Positions 1 through 7,854 of a stretch of DNA of 54,835 bases are shown one piece after another. Origin of the DNA: a virus; the IMG/VR virus record IMGVR_UViG_3300029448_000055, positions 1 through 54,835 of that record; one strand, written 5' to 3'. Each line of letters begins with the position of its first letter. Positions within the stretch are counted from its first letter, which is position 1. The translations under genes were made by a program, and so were the position numbers. The notes beneath the pieces are model-generated. The model ran no database searches. It worked only from the letters and a program-made list of their open reading frames with translations, and had not been told where the DNA came from.

Positions 1-1100
1 GTGCTTTCTATAATTACTGCATCACCAGAACCTGTAGTAGATACTGTCAAAGGTGCAGATGGACTTGAAGTACCTATGCCTAATCCTGTTGAGTCTATGA
101 TTGCTCGTTCAGTACCACCAGTATCAAACCTGATTTTATCTTCGTCTGAGCTTTCTTCTACTTGTACTTTAGTATCGCCATCGGCATCAGAAAGTTGAGT
201 AGCTGTATTAATATTAGTCTGTGTTAGCGTTATGGCCTCTACCTTAGAGCCATTCGGTGGCGCTTCTGAAAACGTTAAGGTGGTGCCAGACACAGCAAAG
301 GTGTCTTTATTTTGATAAACCCCATCAATATAAACCTGGACATTGTTCTCGTTTATTGGATCTGCGGCCAAAGTTAAAGTGGTATCACTACCATCACCAT
401 CCATAGTTGAAATAGTAACGTTGTTACCAGAGACTGCGGACTTAACTGAATAAGCAGTAATAACTCTACTGTTCGCTGGAGCTGTACTAAAAGTTAAGGT
501 GGTGCCGGAAACACTATATGAGTTATGAGCCTGGAAGACACCATCAATAAAAACAAATAAATCGTTTTCGTTTTCTATTGATTGCGATAAGGTAAAAGTA
601 GTATCAGAACCATCCCCAGCAAAAATATCGGTAGAAAAAGTATTGGATCCGCCTAACGCGTTCCAAGCTGATGAGTAACCTTCAAACCGACCTGTACTAG
701 TATTGTAACGAAAGTCTCCAGCCGCAGCTGAACTAGATCTTTGTGCGGTAGTACCTGTGGGTATATTTACAGCAGTGTCAAATTCACGAATCGTTTTAGC
801 AGCTGGTAGTGTGCAAAAAACATCTTTAGTACCTGCACTAAAATCAACAGCACTATCGCTGTTAGAACTAGATAAGATTGTGGTACGGGAAAGCGTATCG
901 GGTGAGGCATCTGTAACAGTACCAATACCTACTTCAAACTCGGCAGTAGTTTGTCCAGCGATACAATAGTAAGTAGAATTACTGTTACCAACTCCAGCAA
1001 CAAAAGTTTCAAAACCTGTTGCTGCGCCACCAAGGTTAACAGTACCGGTTCCCGTAGTGGTGGTAGTCTCCTTTACTCTGTCGTTAAGGACGAAAGCCAC
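1..1100 (-). CDS. Tail fiber protein, C-terminus cut by window start
   Basis: The reading frame is open from a GTG at 1098-1100 to the window edge, giving 366 codons. The start follows a strong AAGGAGG. Residues 1-50 (RVKETTTTTGTGTVNL, then a YYCI) are an N-terminal module known from many phage fiber and virion proteins. Two copies of a beta-rich domain follow at about 162-218 and 234-290. They share GDGSDTT, YIDGV or FIDGV, and VSGTTLTF, which suggests an internal tandem duplication. Residues 325-366 (GTERAIIDSTG, GIGTSSP) match the segment that normally precedes a C-terminal peptidase S74 chaperone domain, as in the fiber at 53702. The role is inferred to be a receptor-binding or side fiber. 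The missing end should lie outside the window. Confidence 0.8.
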   Translation of the reverse strand, partial: MAFVLNDRVKETTTTTGTGTVNLGGAATGFETFVAGVGNSNSTYYCIAGQTTAEFEVGIGTVTDASPDTLSRTTILSSSNSDSAVDFSAGTKDVFCTLPAAKTIREFDTAVNIPTGTTAQRSSSAAAGDFRYNTSTGRFEGYSSAWNALGGSNTFSTDIFAGDGSDTTFTLSQSIENENDLFVFIDGVFQAHNSYSVSGTTLTFSTAPANSRVITAYSVKSAVSGNNVTISTMDGDGSDTTLTLAADPINENNVQVYIDGVYQNKDTFAVSGTTLTFSEAPPNGSKVEAITLTQTNINTATQLSDADGDTKVQVEESSDEDKIRFDTGGTERAIIDSTGLGIGTSSPSAPLTVSTTGSGDAVIIES

Positions 1101-1113
1101 AATGCTTTCCTCC

Positions 1114-1542
1114 TTACGCTATTCTGATAATAGCAGTAGAGGCAGCAGCAGCTGGGAAAACTATTGTAAAGTCACCAGCAGTTGAAGTTTTGTCTCCACC
1201 AAAATCAATGGTAGCTACTGATTTGTTACTATCAGTTGAGTTGTAAATCATACAGCCTCTAGCAGTAACAGTAGCAGTACCGAAAGTTAAATCTGAAAAA
1301 TCAGTAAAACCTGTAGTTCCGCCAGTAGTTGGATCCACTCTAGTTAGGTTTGAACCTCCTGAAGTATAGTTAGTACCTGAAGCTTGACCAGTTGTAACGA
1401 AAGCAGTTGTAGTTGCACCAAGTGTTGCAGAACTAGTGTACAAAGCTAACTTAAAAGTATCGCCGCCTGAGTTTTTAAAGTTGTGTACAGCTTCAAGTAA
1501 CTCTTTCTTGAAACTAGTTGTCAATGTAGATGTAATTGCCAT
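1114..1542 (-). CDS. Conserved phage virion protein, function unknown
   Basis: 142 residues, Thr/Ser/Ala-rich and probably beta-structured, ending in a hydrophobic strand (AAAASTAIIRIA). The N-terminus (TSFKKELLEAVHNF, then FKLALYTSSATLG) is a recurrent pattern in marine phage proteins encoded next to fibers. It lies 14 bases upstream of the fiber gene at 1-1100 in the same transcript, so a structural role close to the fiber is likely. I cannot assign a precise function. Confidence 0.7.
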   Translation of the reverse strand: MAITSTLTTSFKKELLEAVHNFKNSGGDTFKLALYTSSATLGATTTAFVTTGQASGTNYTSGGSNLTRVDPTTGGTTGFTDFSDLTFGTATVTARGCMIYNSTDSNKSVATIDFGGDKTSTAGDFTIVFPAAAASTAIIRIA

Positions 1543-1543
1543 G

Positions 1544-1843
1544 TTATATCCTTTTAATAATTTTTGCTAAGTCTTCATCGCCAGCTTCAATCAGCTCTTG
1601 AATCAAACTAGCTTTGTAAGATTTTATAGCATTTTTAATGTAAATCAAACAAACTTCTCTAATTGCGTCTCGATAGGCTTTTGCTTGCTCATTAATATGT
1701 GGCTCTTTAGTTTCCGAGTAACCTACTATTTTTTCAGTTAGCCGATCTGCCCAGTAATCTGGAGGGTGGCCACCAAAGTTTGTAGTTGCTACTTCAACAA
1801 CTCCCAATGCTGGCATTCCATCTGGAGTTATTTTTATTACCAT
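1544..1843 (-). CDS. Conserved hypothetical protein
   Basis: 99 residues. The N-terminal third carries GGHPPDYWADRL, and the rest is helical with a charged C-terminus (LIEAGDEDLAKIIKRI). It overlaps the stop of the upstream gene at 1837 by 7 bases and sits one base before the 142-residue gene, so it is translationally coupled inside the connector and fiber operon. I recognise the GGHPPDYW type from other marine phage late operons but know no function. No membrane segment or nuclease motif is visible. Confidence 0.65.
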   Translation of the reverse strand: MVIKITPDGMPALGVVEVATTNFGGHPPDYWADRLTEKIVGYSETKEPHINEQAKAYRDAIREVCLIYIKNAIKSYKASLIQELIEAGDEDLAKIIKRI

Positions 1844-2601
1844 TTTTTAGGTTCGTTTTTTCTATCGTTTATTAAATCGTTCATGTTTATTTTTTCGTCT
1901 TCGTTTCTGCCAACCAAGGTAGGTTCTGGCGTATAACTTTTATTTTCAAAGTCGCTTGTTTTTTTAACTGAAAGTTTTTTTTCTTGTTCGTCGTAAACTG
2001 GTATTAAAGGATCTGCTAAACGATGATAACCATAAAGTTTTTCATCATCTGGTACAGCTGTATCTAATAGATAAGAAGTTGCGGCCACACCAACTTCAAT
2101 GCCTTCTTTCATACAAAGTGCTAACCAATATTCACAACAAGCTCTACCAGCTTCAGCAAAATACAAATTACCTTTGTAACCAAAATCTATGCCAAATAAA
2201 TGTATAGCACCAACTTTATGCCAAAAAGCAAAAGCAATAGCATAAGCCACCGTATTGTTTAAATAATGACAATTGGTTTCTTCGAGTATTTCTTTGATTG
2301 GATATTCAACCAAGCCTGGACATCTTTCATCTAACTCACAAGTATAAATAGGGCCTTGATGTTTTTTTAACATTTCTTGCGCGCCTTCAGTTTGAAAACC
2401 AGCATCATCAGTATCAAAAAATCTTGAAGCTGGGTCCATCATAAAAACACGATCATGATAAATAACATTACCAACAGCATTGATTACCCAAATCTCATCA
2501 AACTTAGTACCATTGGTTCTAGCTAAAGCAAATTCAAACCAACTTTTGCCTAAGCCTACGATGGCAATTTTCTTGCCCTCTAAATCTTTTATTTTTTCCA
2601 T
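1837..2601 (-). CDS. Rossmann-like protein, possibly DUF115/sialyltransferase-like
   Basis: 254 residues. It begins with a nucleotide-binding-type strand and loop (KKIAIVGLGKSWFEFAL, about 10-26), followed by a strand with DEIWVINAVGNVIYHD. A second strand reads VGAIHLFGIDFGYKG around residues 131-145. This order (GLGKS, then WVIN, then HLFGIDF) resembles the MptE/DUF115 and GT42 sialyltransferase-like fold. The C-terminal 50 residues are charged and probably disordered. It is coupled to the adaptor gene upstream (stop and start share one base). In phages such proteins sit unexplained among head-tail genes. Glycosylation of a virion component is possible but unproven. Confidence 0.55.
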   Translation of the reverse strand: MEKIKDLEGKKIAIVGLGKSWFEFALARTNGTKFDEIWVINAVGNVIYHDRVFMMDPASRFFDTDDAGFQTEGAQEMLKKHQGPIYTCELDERCPGLVEYPIKEILEETNCHYLNNTVAYAIAFAFWHKVGAIHLFGIDFGYKGNLYFAEAGRACCEYWLALCMKEGIEVGVAATSYLLDTAVPDDEKLYGYHRLADPLIPVYDEQEKKLSVKKTSDFENKSYTPEPTLVGRNEDEKINMNDLINDRKNEPKKW

Positions 2602-3275
2602 TAAGTTACTTGTGATCTTAACGAATCGTAACGATATTCGTCTCTCCTACCTCTTGCTTCTGCTCTGTTTTTTAATCTAGAAATTTCTTGTTGAAATCTA
2701 TTTTCATATAAAGTTATCAAATCTGGTTCGCCTTTTAAAAAAGTGTAAGCTTCTACCAAGGCTCCATACAATAAAGTATTTCTAGCGTTGGTTGATAGCC
2801 AGGTGCCAGTGGTATCAGTAACTAAACTAGTTGGTCTGTATAAATAGTGTAACTCGACACTGTAGTTTGCATCTGGCACTGGAGCAACAATAATAGTTGA
2901 ACCACTATTAGATCCTGAAGATAATTCTTTATCAAAGTCTGCGTAGTATAAAGGCTTGGATCTCAAACTAGTATCAGAAACATCAACACTATATTCTTGC
3001 ATAAAGCTTGAATGTTTCTTTAGTAAAAATTCATAGTCATTATTAGCATCAATAACTGCTAGAGAAAAACTACTAATAAAATCAGTTGGACAAGTTAAAA
3101 ATCTATTACCAGCAACTAGATTACCTTGCACATTTTTTCTAAAATAATCTGATTGTACTAATTCAAATATTCTATCTTCAGCATTTTTAACAAAGTCAGG
3201 AATAGTACTGGTAAAAGTTGTTTCAGTACTCTCACAAAAATTTTGAATTAGTGTTGTTAGTTCTGCGTAAGTCAT
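2601..3275 (-). CDS. Head-to-tail adaptor protein (SU10/T7-like)
   Basis: 224 residues. The N-terminus TYAELTTLIQNFCE, followed by FVKNAEDRIFELVQ, is the helical start typical of podovirus adaptor proteins. A central beta region (YYADFDKEL, IIVAPVPDANYSVELHYLY) and a long C-terminal helix (TLYENRFQQEISRLKNRAE) complete the pattern. Such proteins form a dodecameric ring under the portal. Its place in a run with the 101- and 223-residue genes supports a neck role. It overlaps the upstream gene by 4 bases. The family identity is from pattern memory only. Confidence 0.65.
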   Translation of the reverse strand: MTYAELTTLIQNFCESTETTFTSTIPDFVKNAEDRIFELVQSDYFRKNVQGNLVAGNRFLTCPTDFISSFSLAVIDANNDYEFLLKKHSSFMQEYSVDVSDTSLRSKPLYYADFDKELSSGSNSGSTIIVAPVPDANYSVELHYLYRPTSLVTDTTGTWLSTNARNTLLYGALVEAYTFLKGEPDLITLYENRFQQEISRLKNRAEARGRRDEYRYDSLRSQVT

Positions 3276-3577
3276 GTCGTAATTGTAACATCCCCAATAG
3301 AGGCTGTTAATTTATTTCCCTTGATTTCAGATCCTATAGGGTCTTCAGTTGTTGTTACTTTACCTTCGTTTACTTCAAAGTCAGTATTTGGTCTAGGATC
3401 TAATAAAGCTTCAGCATCAGCAACATGTCTTTGTGGATCCAATTGTGGATGTTTAGGACTCCATTGATCTGGGCCAACTAATAAACCGTCCCAAGTTTTT
3501 TTCATATCTTTTAATTTATAACGAAAACCACTTATGTCACATATTCCATAAGCGTATTTACCTGATGTCTTAGCCAT
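3272..3577 (-). CDS. Conserved neck/structural protein
   Basis: 101 residues. It contains KYAYGICDISGFRYKLKDM and WDGLLVGPDQWSPKHPQLDP, a pattern found repeatedly between adaptor genes of marine and cyano-podovirus-like phages. It overlaps the downstream adaptor by 4 bases and shares one base with the upstream 223-residue gene, so the three are co-translated. The tail (residues 65-101) is polar and beta-rich. A small connector component is the likely role. There is no enzymatic motif. Confidence 0.6.
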   Translation of the reverse strand: MAKTSGKYAYGICDISGFRYKLKDMKKTWDGLLVGPDQWSPKHPQLDPQRHVADAEALLDPRPNTDFEVNEGKVTTTEDPIGSEIKGNKLTASIGDVTITT

Positions 3578-4248
3578 TAGTAACCCTGGGTGTAAGGTAC
3601 TATTCTTAATGAGGCTCGATCTCCGTCTTGATCGGCTGCTCTTCTAAATTCTTCTTCGTATATTTCTTTTAATGGTAGAGTTCTTTCTGGGGCTCGTTTC
3701 ATTGATAAGTAGTAAGCTAAACCTGCAACAAAGCAAGGATAAAAACGAAAAGGCATGTCCATGGTGTCGATAGCTGAATCAGCATCGTCCATTCTAACTA
3801 TTTTATTAAATACCAATACATCCGTAGAGTTCTCTGGTGCTGGCCATATCTTTAAAACTGGAGTATTTAATTTATCTAAAAAGAATTGTGTTGGTCTAGC
3901 TTTAGTAGTTTTATTTGGAATGTTGGTATATTCACTGCGACTAACTCTATCCATACTAATATCGGTTTGTACTTGATTGGTTGTTCTTCTAACTACTACA
4001 TCAAGAACATCAATGATGTTGGCATTTAAAGTGTAATCAGTTGTACCTTCAGTAACAGTTTGTGTTGCTTGTTCTATAGTCCACTGATTCAAGCCACGAT
4101 TGGCCCATTCGGCTAACATTAAATTAATAGATCTTCTAGCTGTTTTTAAGTCGTAACCTGTTCTTAATTCTACGCCACAACGTTCGAACGCTTCTTCAAT
4201 AAACTCGGTAACGTTTGGTTCAAAATTAGTACTACCTGAAGTTGCCAT
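3577..4248 (-). CDS. Head-tail connector/adaptor-like protein
   Basis: 223 residues. The N-terminus FEPNVTEFIEEAFERCGVE, then TARRSINLMLAEWANRGLN, is a helical pattern widely seen in podovirus connector genes. The second half has a beta segment (PTQFFLDKLNTPVLKIWPAP) and a C-terminal helical bundle (YEEEFRRAADQDGDRASLR). In T7- and P22-like phages this position holds the gatekeeper or tail-tube A type protein. It abuts the conserved 226-residue gene (stop at 3577, upstream gene from 4249). Confidence in a neck role is good, but the exact homologue is uncertain. Confidence 0.6.
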   Translation of the reverse strand: MATSGSTNFEPNVTEFIEEAFERCGVELRTGYDLKTARRSINLMLAEWANRGLNQWTIEQATQTVTEGTTDYTLNANIIDVLDVVVRRTTNQVQTDISMDRVSRSEYTNIPNKTTKARPTQFFLDKLNTPVLKIWPAPENSTDVLVFNKIVRMDDADSAIDTMDMPFRFYPCFVAGLAYYLSMKRAPERTLPLKEIYEEEFRRAADQDGDRASLRIVPYTQGY

Positions 4249-4929
4249 TTAATCATCCTCGTCATATAAATTATTGAAAGTTATCTTTGGATCTAAATAA
4301 CTTTCGTGTCCTTCAGCTGAGTGAACCCATTGTGATGGCATAAAATTTGGAGCACCTTCTCCAGTTCGCCATAAGGCTGGGCTTGTTGCTCTAACTCTAT
4401 TGTTAGGTAAAGCAACAAAGTTGCCTGTCCACTTGCCAGCGTCAGTTAAATATAACACATGTGATTGTTTATGTTGAGCGGGATCATCAGCTATTTCGTT
4501 GTTTGTATAATCAACTGTAAATAAATATTTGCCCGTATAGAACTCGCCATCTATTTTACAAACCCAAGGACTAGAGCTGACTCGATCCATAATGATTACT
4601 GAGTGATCTCTTGATTCACAATCCCAAGGTTGAGCAATGTGATCTTCCATTGGCTCTGGCCATTGTTCTACTGGGATATCGGCAACCAATGCTTGAATGG
4701 GCATTCTAGCCCACATAGCACCGCCATGGATGTTGCCCTCTTGCCAATCTTCGTCATCAATTTCACAACCAGTAAATACTACCTGGAAAGATAAAGATCG
4801 ATCTGGAATGGTGTTAACAGCAATAGCATAGGCATGAATAAACTCACCATGATAATCGGTATGATTACAGGTGAACTCTCTCCTTACCCAACACCTAAAA
4901 TATGGGACGTTACTAATTAAGTTTGGCAC
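4249..4929 (-). CDS. Conserved late-operon protein, function unknown
   Basis: 226 residues. The opening NLISNVPYFRCWVRREF, then HAYAIAVNTIPDRSLSFQV, marks a well-conserved but uncharacterised marine phage family. Other fixed features are MWARMPIQALVAD, QPWDCESRDHSVI and ALPNNRVRATSPALW. It is rich in Trp, Asp and His with no known catalytic motif. It lies between the basic repeat protein and the connectors. It may be a virion protein or an assembly factor. Confidence 0.65.
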   Translation of the reverse strand: MPNLISNVPYFRCWVRREFTCNHTDYHGEFIHAYAIAVNTIPDRSLSFQVVFTGCEIDDEDWQEGNIHGGAMWARMPIQALVADIPVEQWPEPMEDHIAQPWDCESRDHSVIIMDRVSSSPWVCKIDGEFYTGKYLFTVDYTNNEIADDPAQHKQSHVLYLTDAGKWTGNFVALPNNRVRATSPALWRTGEGAPNFMPSQWVHSAEGHESYLDPKITFNNLYDEDD

Positions 4930-4932
4930 TAA

Positions 4933-5181
4933 TTATTTTATATTTTTTGCTGCTTTTTTATTTCTTTTTCTGGTTTTAGAAGCTAATACAGTTCTAGCAT
5001 ACGCTCCTAATTTGCCTCCAGCTTTTTTAGCTACACCACCTTTGGCGTACCCTTTAGTACCTTTAGCCATGCCACCTTTGGCATAACCCTTAGTTTTTTT
5101 TGACATACCGCCTTTAGCGTAGCCTTTGGTTTTTTTTGCCATGCCACCCATGGCGTAACCTTTTGTTTTTTTATAAACCAT
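4933..5181 (-). CDS. Lys/Gly repeat protein with GYAKGG motifs
   Basis: 82 residues. The first 55 are five near-identical blocks of 12-13 residues of the form KKTKGYAKGGM, followed by a basic tail (SKTRKRNKKAAKN). The net charge is strongly positive with almost no acidic residues, so it may bind packaged DNA or line the capsid. The same [FYM]AxGG unit occurs singly in the proteins at 35880 and 39169. The repeats are visible in the DNA at 5040-5170. The start has a good AGAGGTG upstream. It lies between capsid-associated genes and the 226-residue gene. Confidence 0.7.
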   Translation of the reverse strand: MVYKKTKGYAMGGMAKKTKGYAKGGMSKKTKGYAKGGMAKGTKGYAKGGVAKKAGGKLGAYARTVLASKTRKRNKKAAKNIK

Positions 5182-5191
5182 TTAACACCTC

Positions 5192-5599
5192 TTATGCGTA
5201 AGTTTTAACTAACTCTAAAATTATCGAATAAGTGTTACCACTACTAGCACTAACTGTAGTGAAATCTATATCACCAGTTTTACCAGATCCTGCGTTGTTT
5301 GGGATCCCAGTAAATACTTCGTCGTAATACTCATCGCCTGTGCTATCTGCTGGTAGGCCAGTTATCAAGACATTGGTAGAAGCATCAAATTCGATGTTTA
5401 CTCCCATGCCTCGACAAGCCCACCAAATCTTAGCTACTTTAACACCAGTGCAAGCAGCACCTTGGCTATTAGAAGCTAAAGCAGATACATCGACTTTTTT
5501 TACTGCCGATTCACCACTGCCATCGCTGACATTGGTGAATTTTAAAATTGCGATCCTATCACCATCGGCTATGGTTTGTGACGTTACTGTATCAGCCAT
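5192..5599 (-). CDS. Phage structural protein, capsid-associated
   Basis: 135 residues. The start ADTVTSQTIADGDRIAILKF, then FTNVSDGSGESAVKKVDVSAL, is a widespread marker of small beta-rich structural proteins encoded just after the capsid in marine phages. The remainder is Gly/Ser/Thr-rich (GVNIEFDASTNVLITGLP). It lies 13 bases after the 168-residue gene. Cement, decoration or neck use is inferred from position. I have no direct evidence for one of them. Confidence 0.65.
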   Translation of the reverse strand: MADTVTSQTIADGDRIAILKFTNVSDGSGESAVKKVDVSALASNSQGAACTGVKVAKIWWACRGMGVNIEFDASTNVLITGLPADSTGDEYYDEVFTGIPNNAGSGKTGDIDFTTVSASSGNTYSIILELVKTYA

Positions 5600-5612
5600 A
5601 ATTTACTCCTGA

Positions 5613-6119
5613 TTATGCGTCAGCAAATGGTGTAACTATAGTGCCTGAGCCTAAGATTAAACCTTCGACAGCATATTTGTTATCAGCGATTGCAGTAACT
5701 TTTACGATACTACCAGCTAATCCGCCTTTAGTAGAACCGTTCATAGTAATGACATCATTAGAAGCGCCAGAGATAAAAGTTTTACCTGTAGCATCGTCTA
5801 CACCTGTGTAGAGACCACCAACAAATTTGTCAGTGCCATCAGTCAAGATGTCCATATCAGTCGCTGCTGTTTCTACTACAAAGAAATAAGTAGCCCCTAA
5901 ATTATTTAATTGATTAGGATCTGTAGGATCGCTAGGACTAGTTGCTACGATGGTAGGTAAAGTAAATTTACCATCAGCGTCGTTAGTCGTTAAAATTTTA
6001 CCAGCGTGAGCTTCAACAGTTAAAGTTGTGTCTGCCGTCAGACTGACTACTGATGAACTACCAGCTGAGATAAATCCAGCAAGTGATTTTACTGGTCCTG
6101 AGAATGTGCTTTTTGCCAT
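5613..6119 (-). CDS. Capsid decoration-like protein
   Basis: 168 residues. MAKSTFSGPVKSLAGFISAG is a recognisable N-terminus of small beta-rich proteins next to marine phage capsid genes. The body is low in charge and rich in Thr, Gly and Asp, with a final TAIADNKYAVEGLI that resembles head-fiber or decoration folds. It is the first gene after the terminator at 6213-6242 and has its own candidate promoter, so it may be made in amounts independent of the capsid protein. The start has CGGAGGAAATT upstream. Confidence 0.65.
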   Translation of the reverse strand: MAKSTFSGPVKSLAGFISAGSSSVVSLTADTTLTVEAHAGKILTTNDADGKFTLPTIVATSPSDPTDPNQLNNLGATYFFVVETAATDMDILTDGTDKFVGGLYTGVDDATGKTFISGASNDVITMNGSTKGGLAGSIVKVTAIADNKYAVEGLILGSGTIVTPFADA

Positions 6120-6142
6120 AATTTCCTCCGTTGGAAATAAGT

Positions 6143-6172
6143 TTTATAGTCTTGGCTTGTCTGCTAGGTCAG
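6143..6172 (-). promoter_or_regulatory. Candidate promoter for capsid-associated gene set
   Basis: On the minus strand CTGACC (6167-6172) is followed after 18 bases by TATAAA (6143-6148), about 24 bases before the start at 6119. It lies directly downstream of the terminator at 6213-6242, so it would restart transcription. The assignment is from sequence only. Confidence 0.4.
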
Positions 6173-6212
6173 TCTATAAAACAATTGTTATCCTAGTGCT
6201 TTCGATTATAAC

Positions 6213-6242
6213 AAAAAAAAAGGGGTAAACAACGTTTACCCC
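6213..6242 (-). terminator. Rho-independent terminator after major capsid gene
   Basis: On the minus strand GGGGTAAAC, a 3-base loop and GTTTACCCC form a perfect 9-bp stem (6222-6242), followed by nine T (6213-6221). It lies about 60 bases past the capsid gene stop. This is the clearest terminator in the window. Confidence 0.85.
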
Positions 6243-6302
6243 CTATTTTAATCTCACTGAGTTATAAAGTAGAGATTAAGACTTCTTTAAGATCTGTTAG
6301 AA

Positions 6303-7211
6303 CTATGCTCCTGGTGAGCCAAAGATCGCTCTTGGATTAGAAAATCCAAAAGAATATCTTTCTCTCGCCTTGAAACGCATGTTGCCAGTATCGAAATCAC
6401 CTTCCATTGCAGTTGACAAAGGAGTTCTTTCAAAATGTTTAAACCCATCAGGGCAATCAGTTTTGATAAAGAACGCATCTGTATCTGTTAAGAAGTGATT
6501 TACGACGTAGCCTTCAGGAACCATACCCATGTTTCTTACTGCATTGATATCGTTATCTGAAGTGCCAACTCTTCCTGGAGTGTCCATAAGCCTATCAGCA
6601 ACAAACTGTAGATTTGTAGGAACGATAAGTTTCATACCTCTAAGAGCCAAGATCATGTCTCGGTCATCTTTGAAGTTAGCTATATCGATCAATGAATTTT
6701 CTAATGAAGTTTCATTCAAATCAGCAGCTGTGCTTAGCTCATTGGATAACGTGCCACCACTAGCTAGTGGGTGGTCAGTAGCACAAAGCTCCTTACCATC
6801 ACCACCAGTAAAACTAGAATTAAAGGCGTTGTTTAAGATTGATGCAGCTTTAACTTGTTTTGTGTGAGCCATACTTCTAGCTAATGCTTTAGTATATCTC
6901 GCACCAAGTCTGTCATATAAGTTATCTTCGATAGCTTCCTCAGTAAGAGCAAATGCTAAAGCAATTGTCTCATGAGTGTATCTAGCACTATATGACTCTG
7001 AAGCCGTATCAAAACTTACGCCTTGGCCTTCTACTTTTGTAGGGGCGTTACCAAAACCAACGAGTAATACATCTTCTTCAAACGCTCTGTCTGAAGAAAC
7101 TGTGTCGTAGATTTCGGCGTGCTCGTTTTCGTATCTTTGATACTCCATTCCGAAAAGCGCGTTCAAACCAGGCTCTAATTCTTTCGCTAATTGTGCTCTA
7201 GATATTGCCAT
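6303..7211 (-). CDS. Major capsid protein (HK97 fold, Mu gpT-like)
   Basis: 302 residues. MAISRAQLAKELEPGLNALFG is a typical marine phage capsid N-terminus. The segment FEEDVLLVGFGNAP, followed by YTHETIALAFALTEEAIEDNLYD, matches the Mu gpT-like capsid family. LIVPTNLQFVADRLM and the C-terminal FKARERYSFGFSNPRAIFGS are also characteristic. It follows scaffold and three small genes and is ended by a strong terminator, as expected for the most abundant virion protein. No separate protease is encoded nearby and no N-terminal cleavage domain is evident. Confidence 0.88.
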   Translation of the reverse strand: MAISRAQLAKELEPGLNALFGMEYQRYENEHAEIYDTVSSDRAFEEDVLLVGFGNAPTKVEGQGVSFDTASESYSARYTHETIALAFALTEEAIEDNLYDRLGARYTKALARSMAHTKQVKAASILNNAFNSSFTGGDGKELCATDHPLASGGTLSNELSTAADLNETSLENSLIDIANFKDDRDMILALRGMKLIVPTNLQFVADRLMDTPGRVGTSDNDINAVRNMGMVPEGYVVNHFLTDTDAFFIKTDCPDGFKHFERTPLSTAMEGDFDTGNMRFKARERYSFGFSNPRAIFGSPGA

Positions 7212-7223
7212 GTGTTAAACCTC

Positions 7224-7811
7224 TTACGCTAATCCAGCGCTTTTCTGACCCATAACGTGATTCTGAATAACCACAATGACGTTAGTGCCAACGCTAGACG
7301 TATCGGAATTTTCTGGATCTTGAGAAATATCAATAGCTTTCAACGGTAAAGTCGCTGTCGTATTACCAGTTGATGTGTCTAATTGCATATTAGAAGTTCC
7401 AGATTTAGTATCACCAACAGGTGATGATTCTACGACATCAAAATTACCAAACAAATCAGTGACGGGGAAAGCCTCGTCCGATTGAATGCTAAATTCGACC
7501 ATAGGATCATCAATTATGTTAGCAACGATGTCGCTTGCAGCAATACTACCAGGATAATAGTTTTTAAATACTTGTTCACCAGTCGTAGGGTCAGTATATG
7601 AAACACCATTAAAGACACCAACGATAGGTACAGTACCACTTGCAGCATGTCTGCCTATAGTTCCGCCAGTGAGTTGAGTTACCAAATCACCTTGGAAAAT
7701 AGCAGTAGTCGCGCCACTCGCGATTCTGTATCTTTGTTGGCCACCAGTATATGGGGCTCCACCGACTTTACGGACAGGAACTAGACCTATTTTTGTAGTT
7801 TCGTTTGCCAT
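7224..7811 (-). CDS. Capsid-associated structural protein
   Basis: 195 residues, beta-rich, immediately upstream of the capsid gene. The pattern GLVPVRKVGGAPYTGGQQRY, then IFQGDLVTQL, then VPIVGVFNGVSY recurs in proteins beside marine phage capsid genes. Its position and low charge fit a decoration or capsid-stabilising protein. The 43-base gap before it (7812-7854) has no recognised signal. The start has a weak ribosome site. Confidence 0.6.
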   Translation of the reverse strand: MANETTKIGLVPVRKVGGAPYTGGQQRYRIASGATTAIFQGDLVTQLTGGTIGRHAASGTVPIVGVFNGVSYTDPTTGEQVFKNYYPGSIAASDIVANIIDDPMVEFSIQSDEAFPVTDLFGNFDVVESSPVGDTKSGTSNMQLDTSTGNTTATLPLKAIDISQDPENSDTSSVGTNVIVVIQNHVMGQKSAGLA

Positions 7812-7854
7812 GTTTTTTCGACGTTAAATTCCAAACGGTTAATATTAAGAGATA

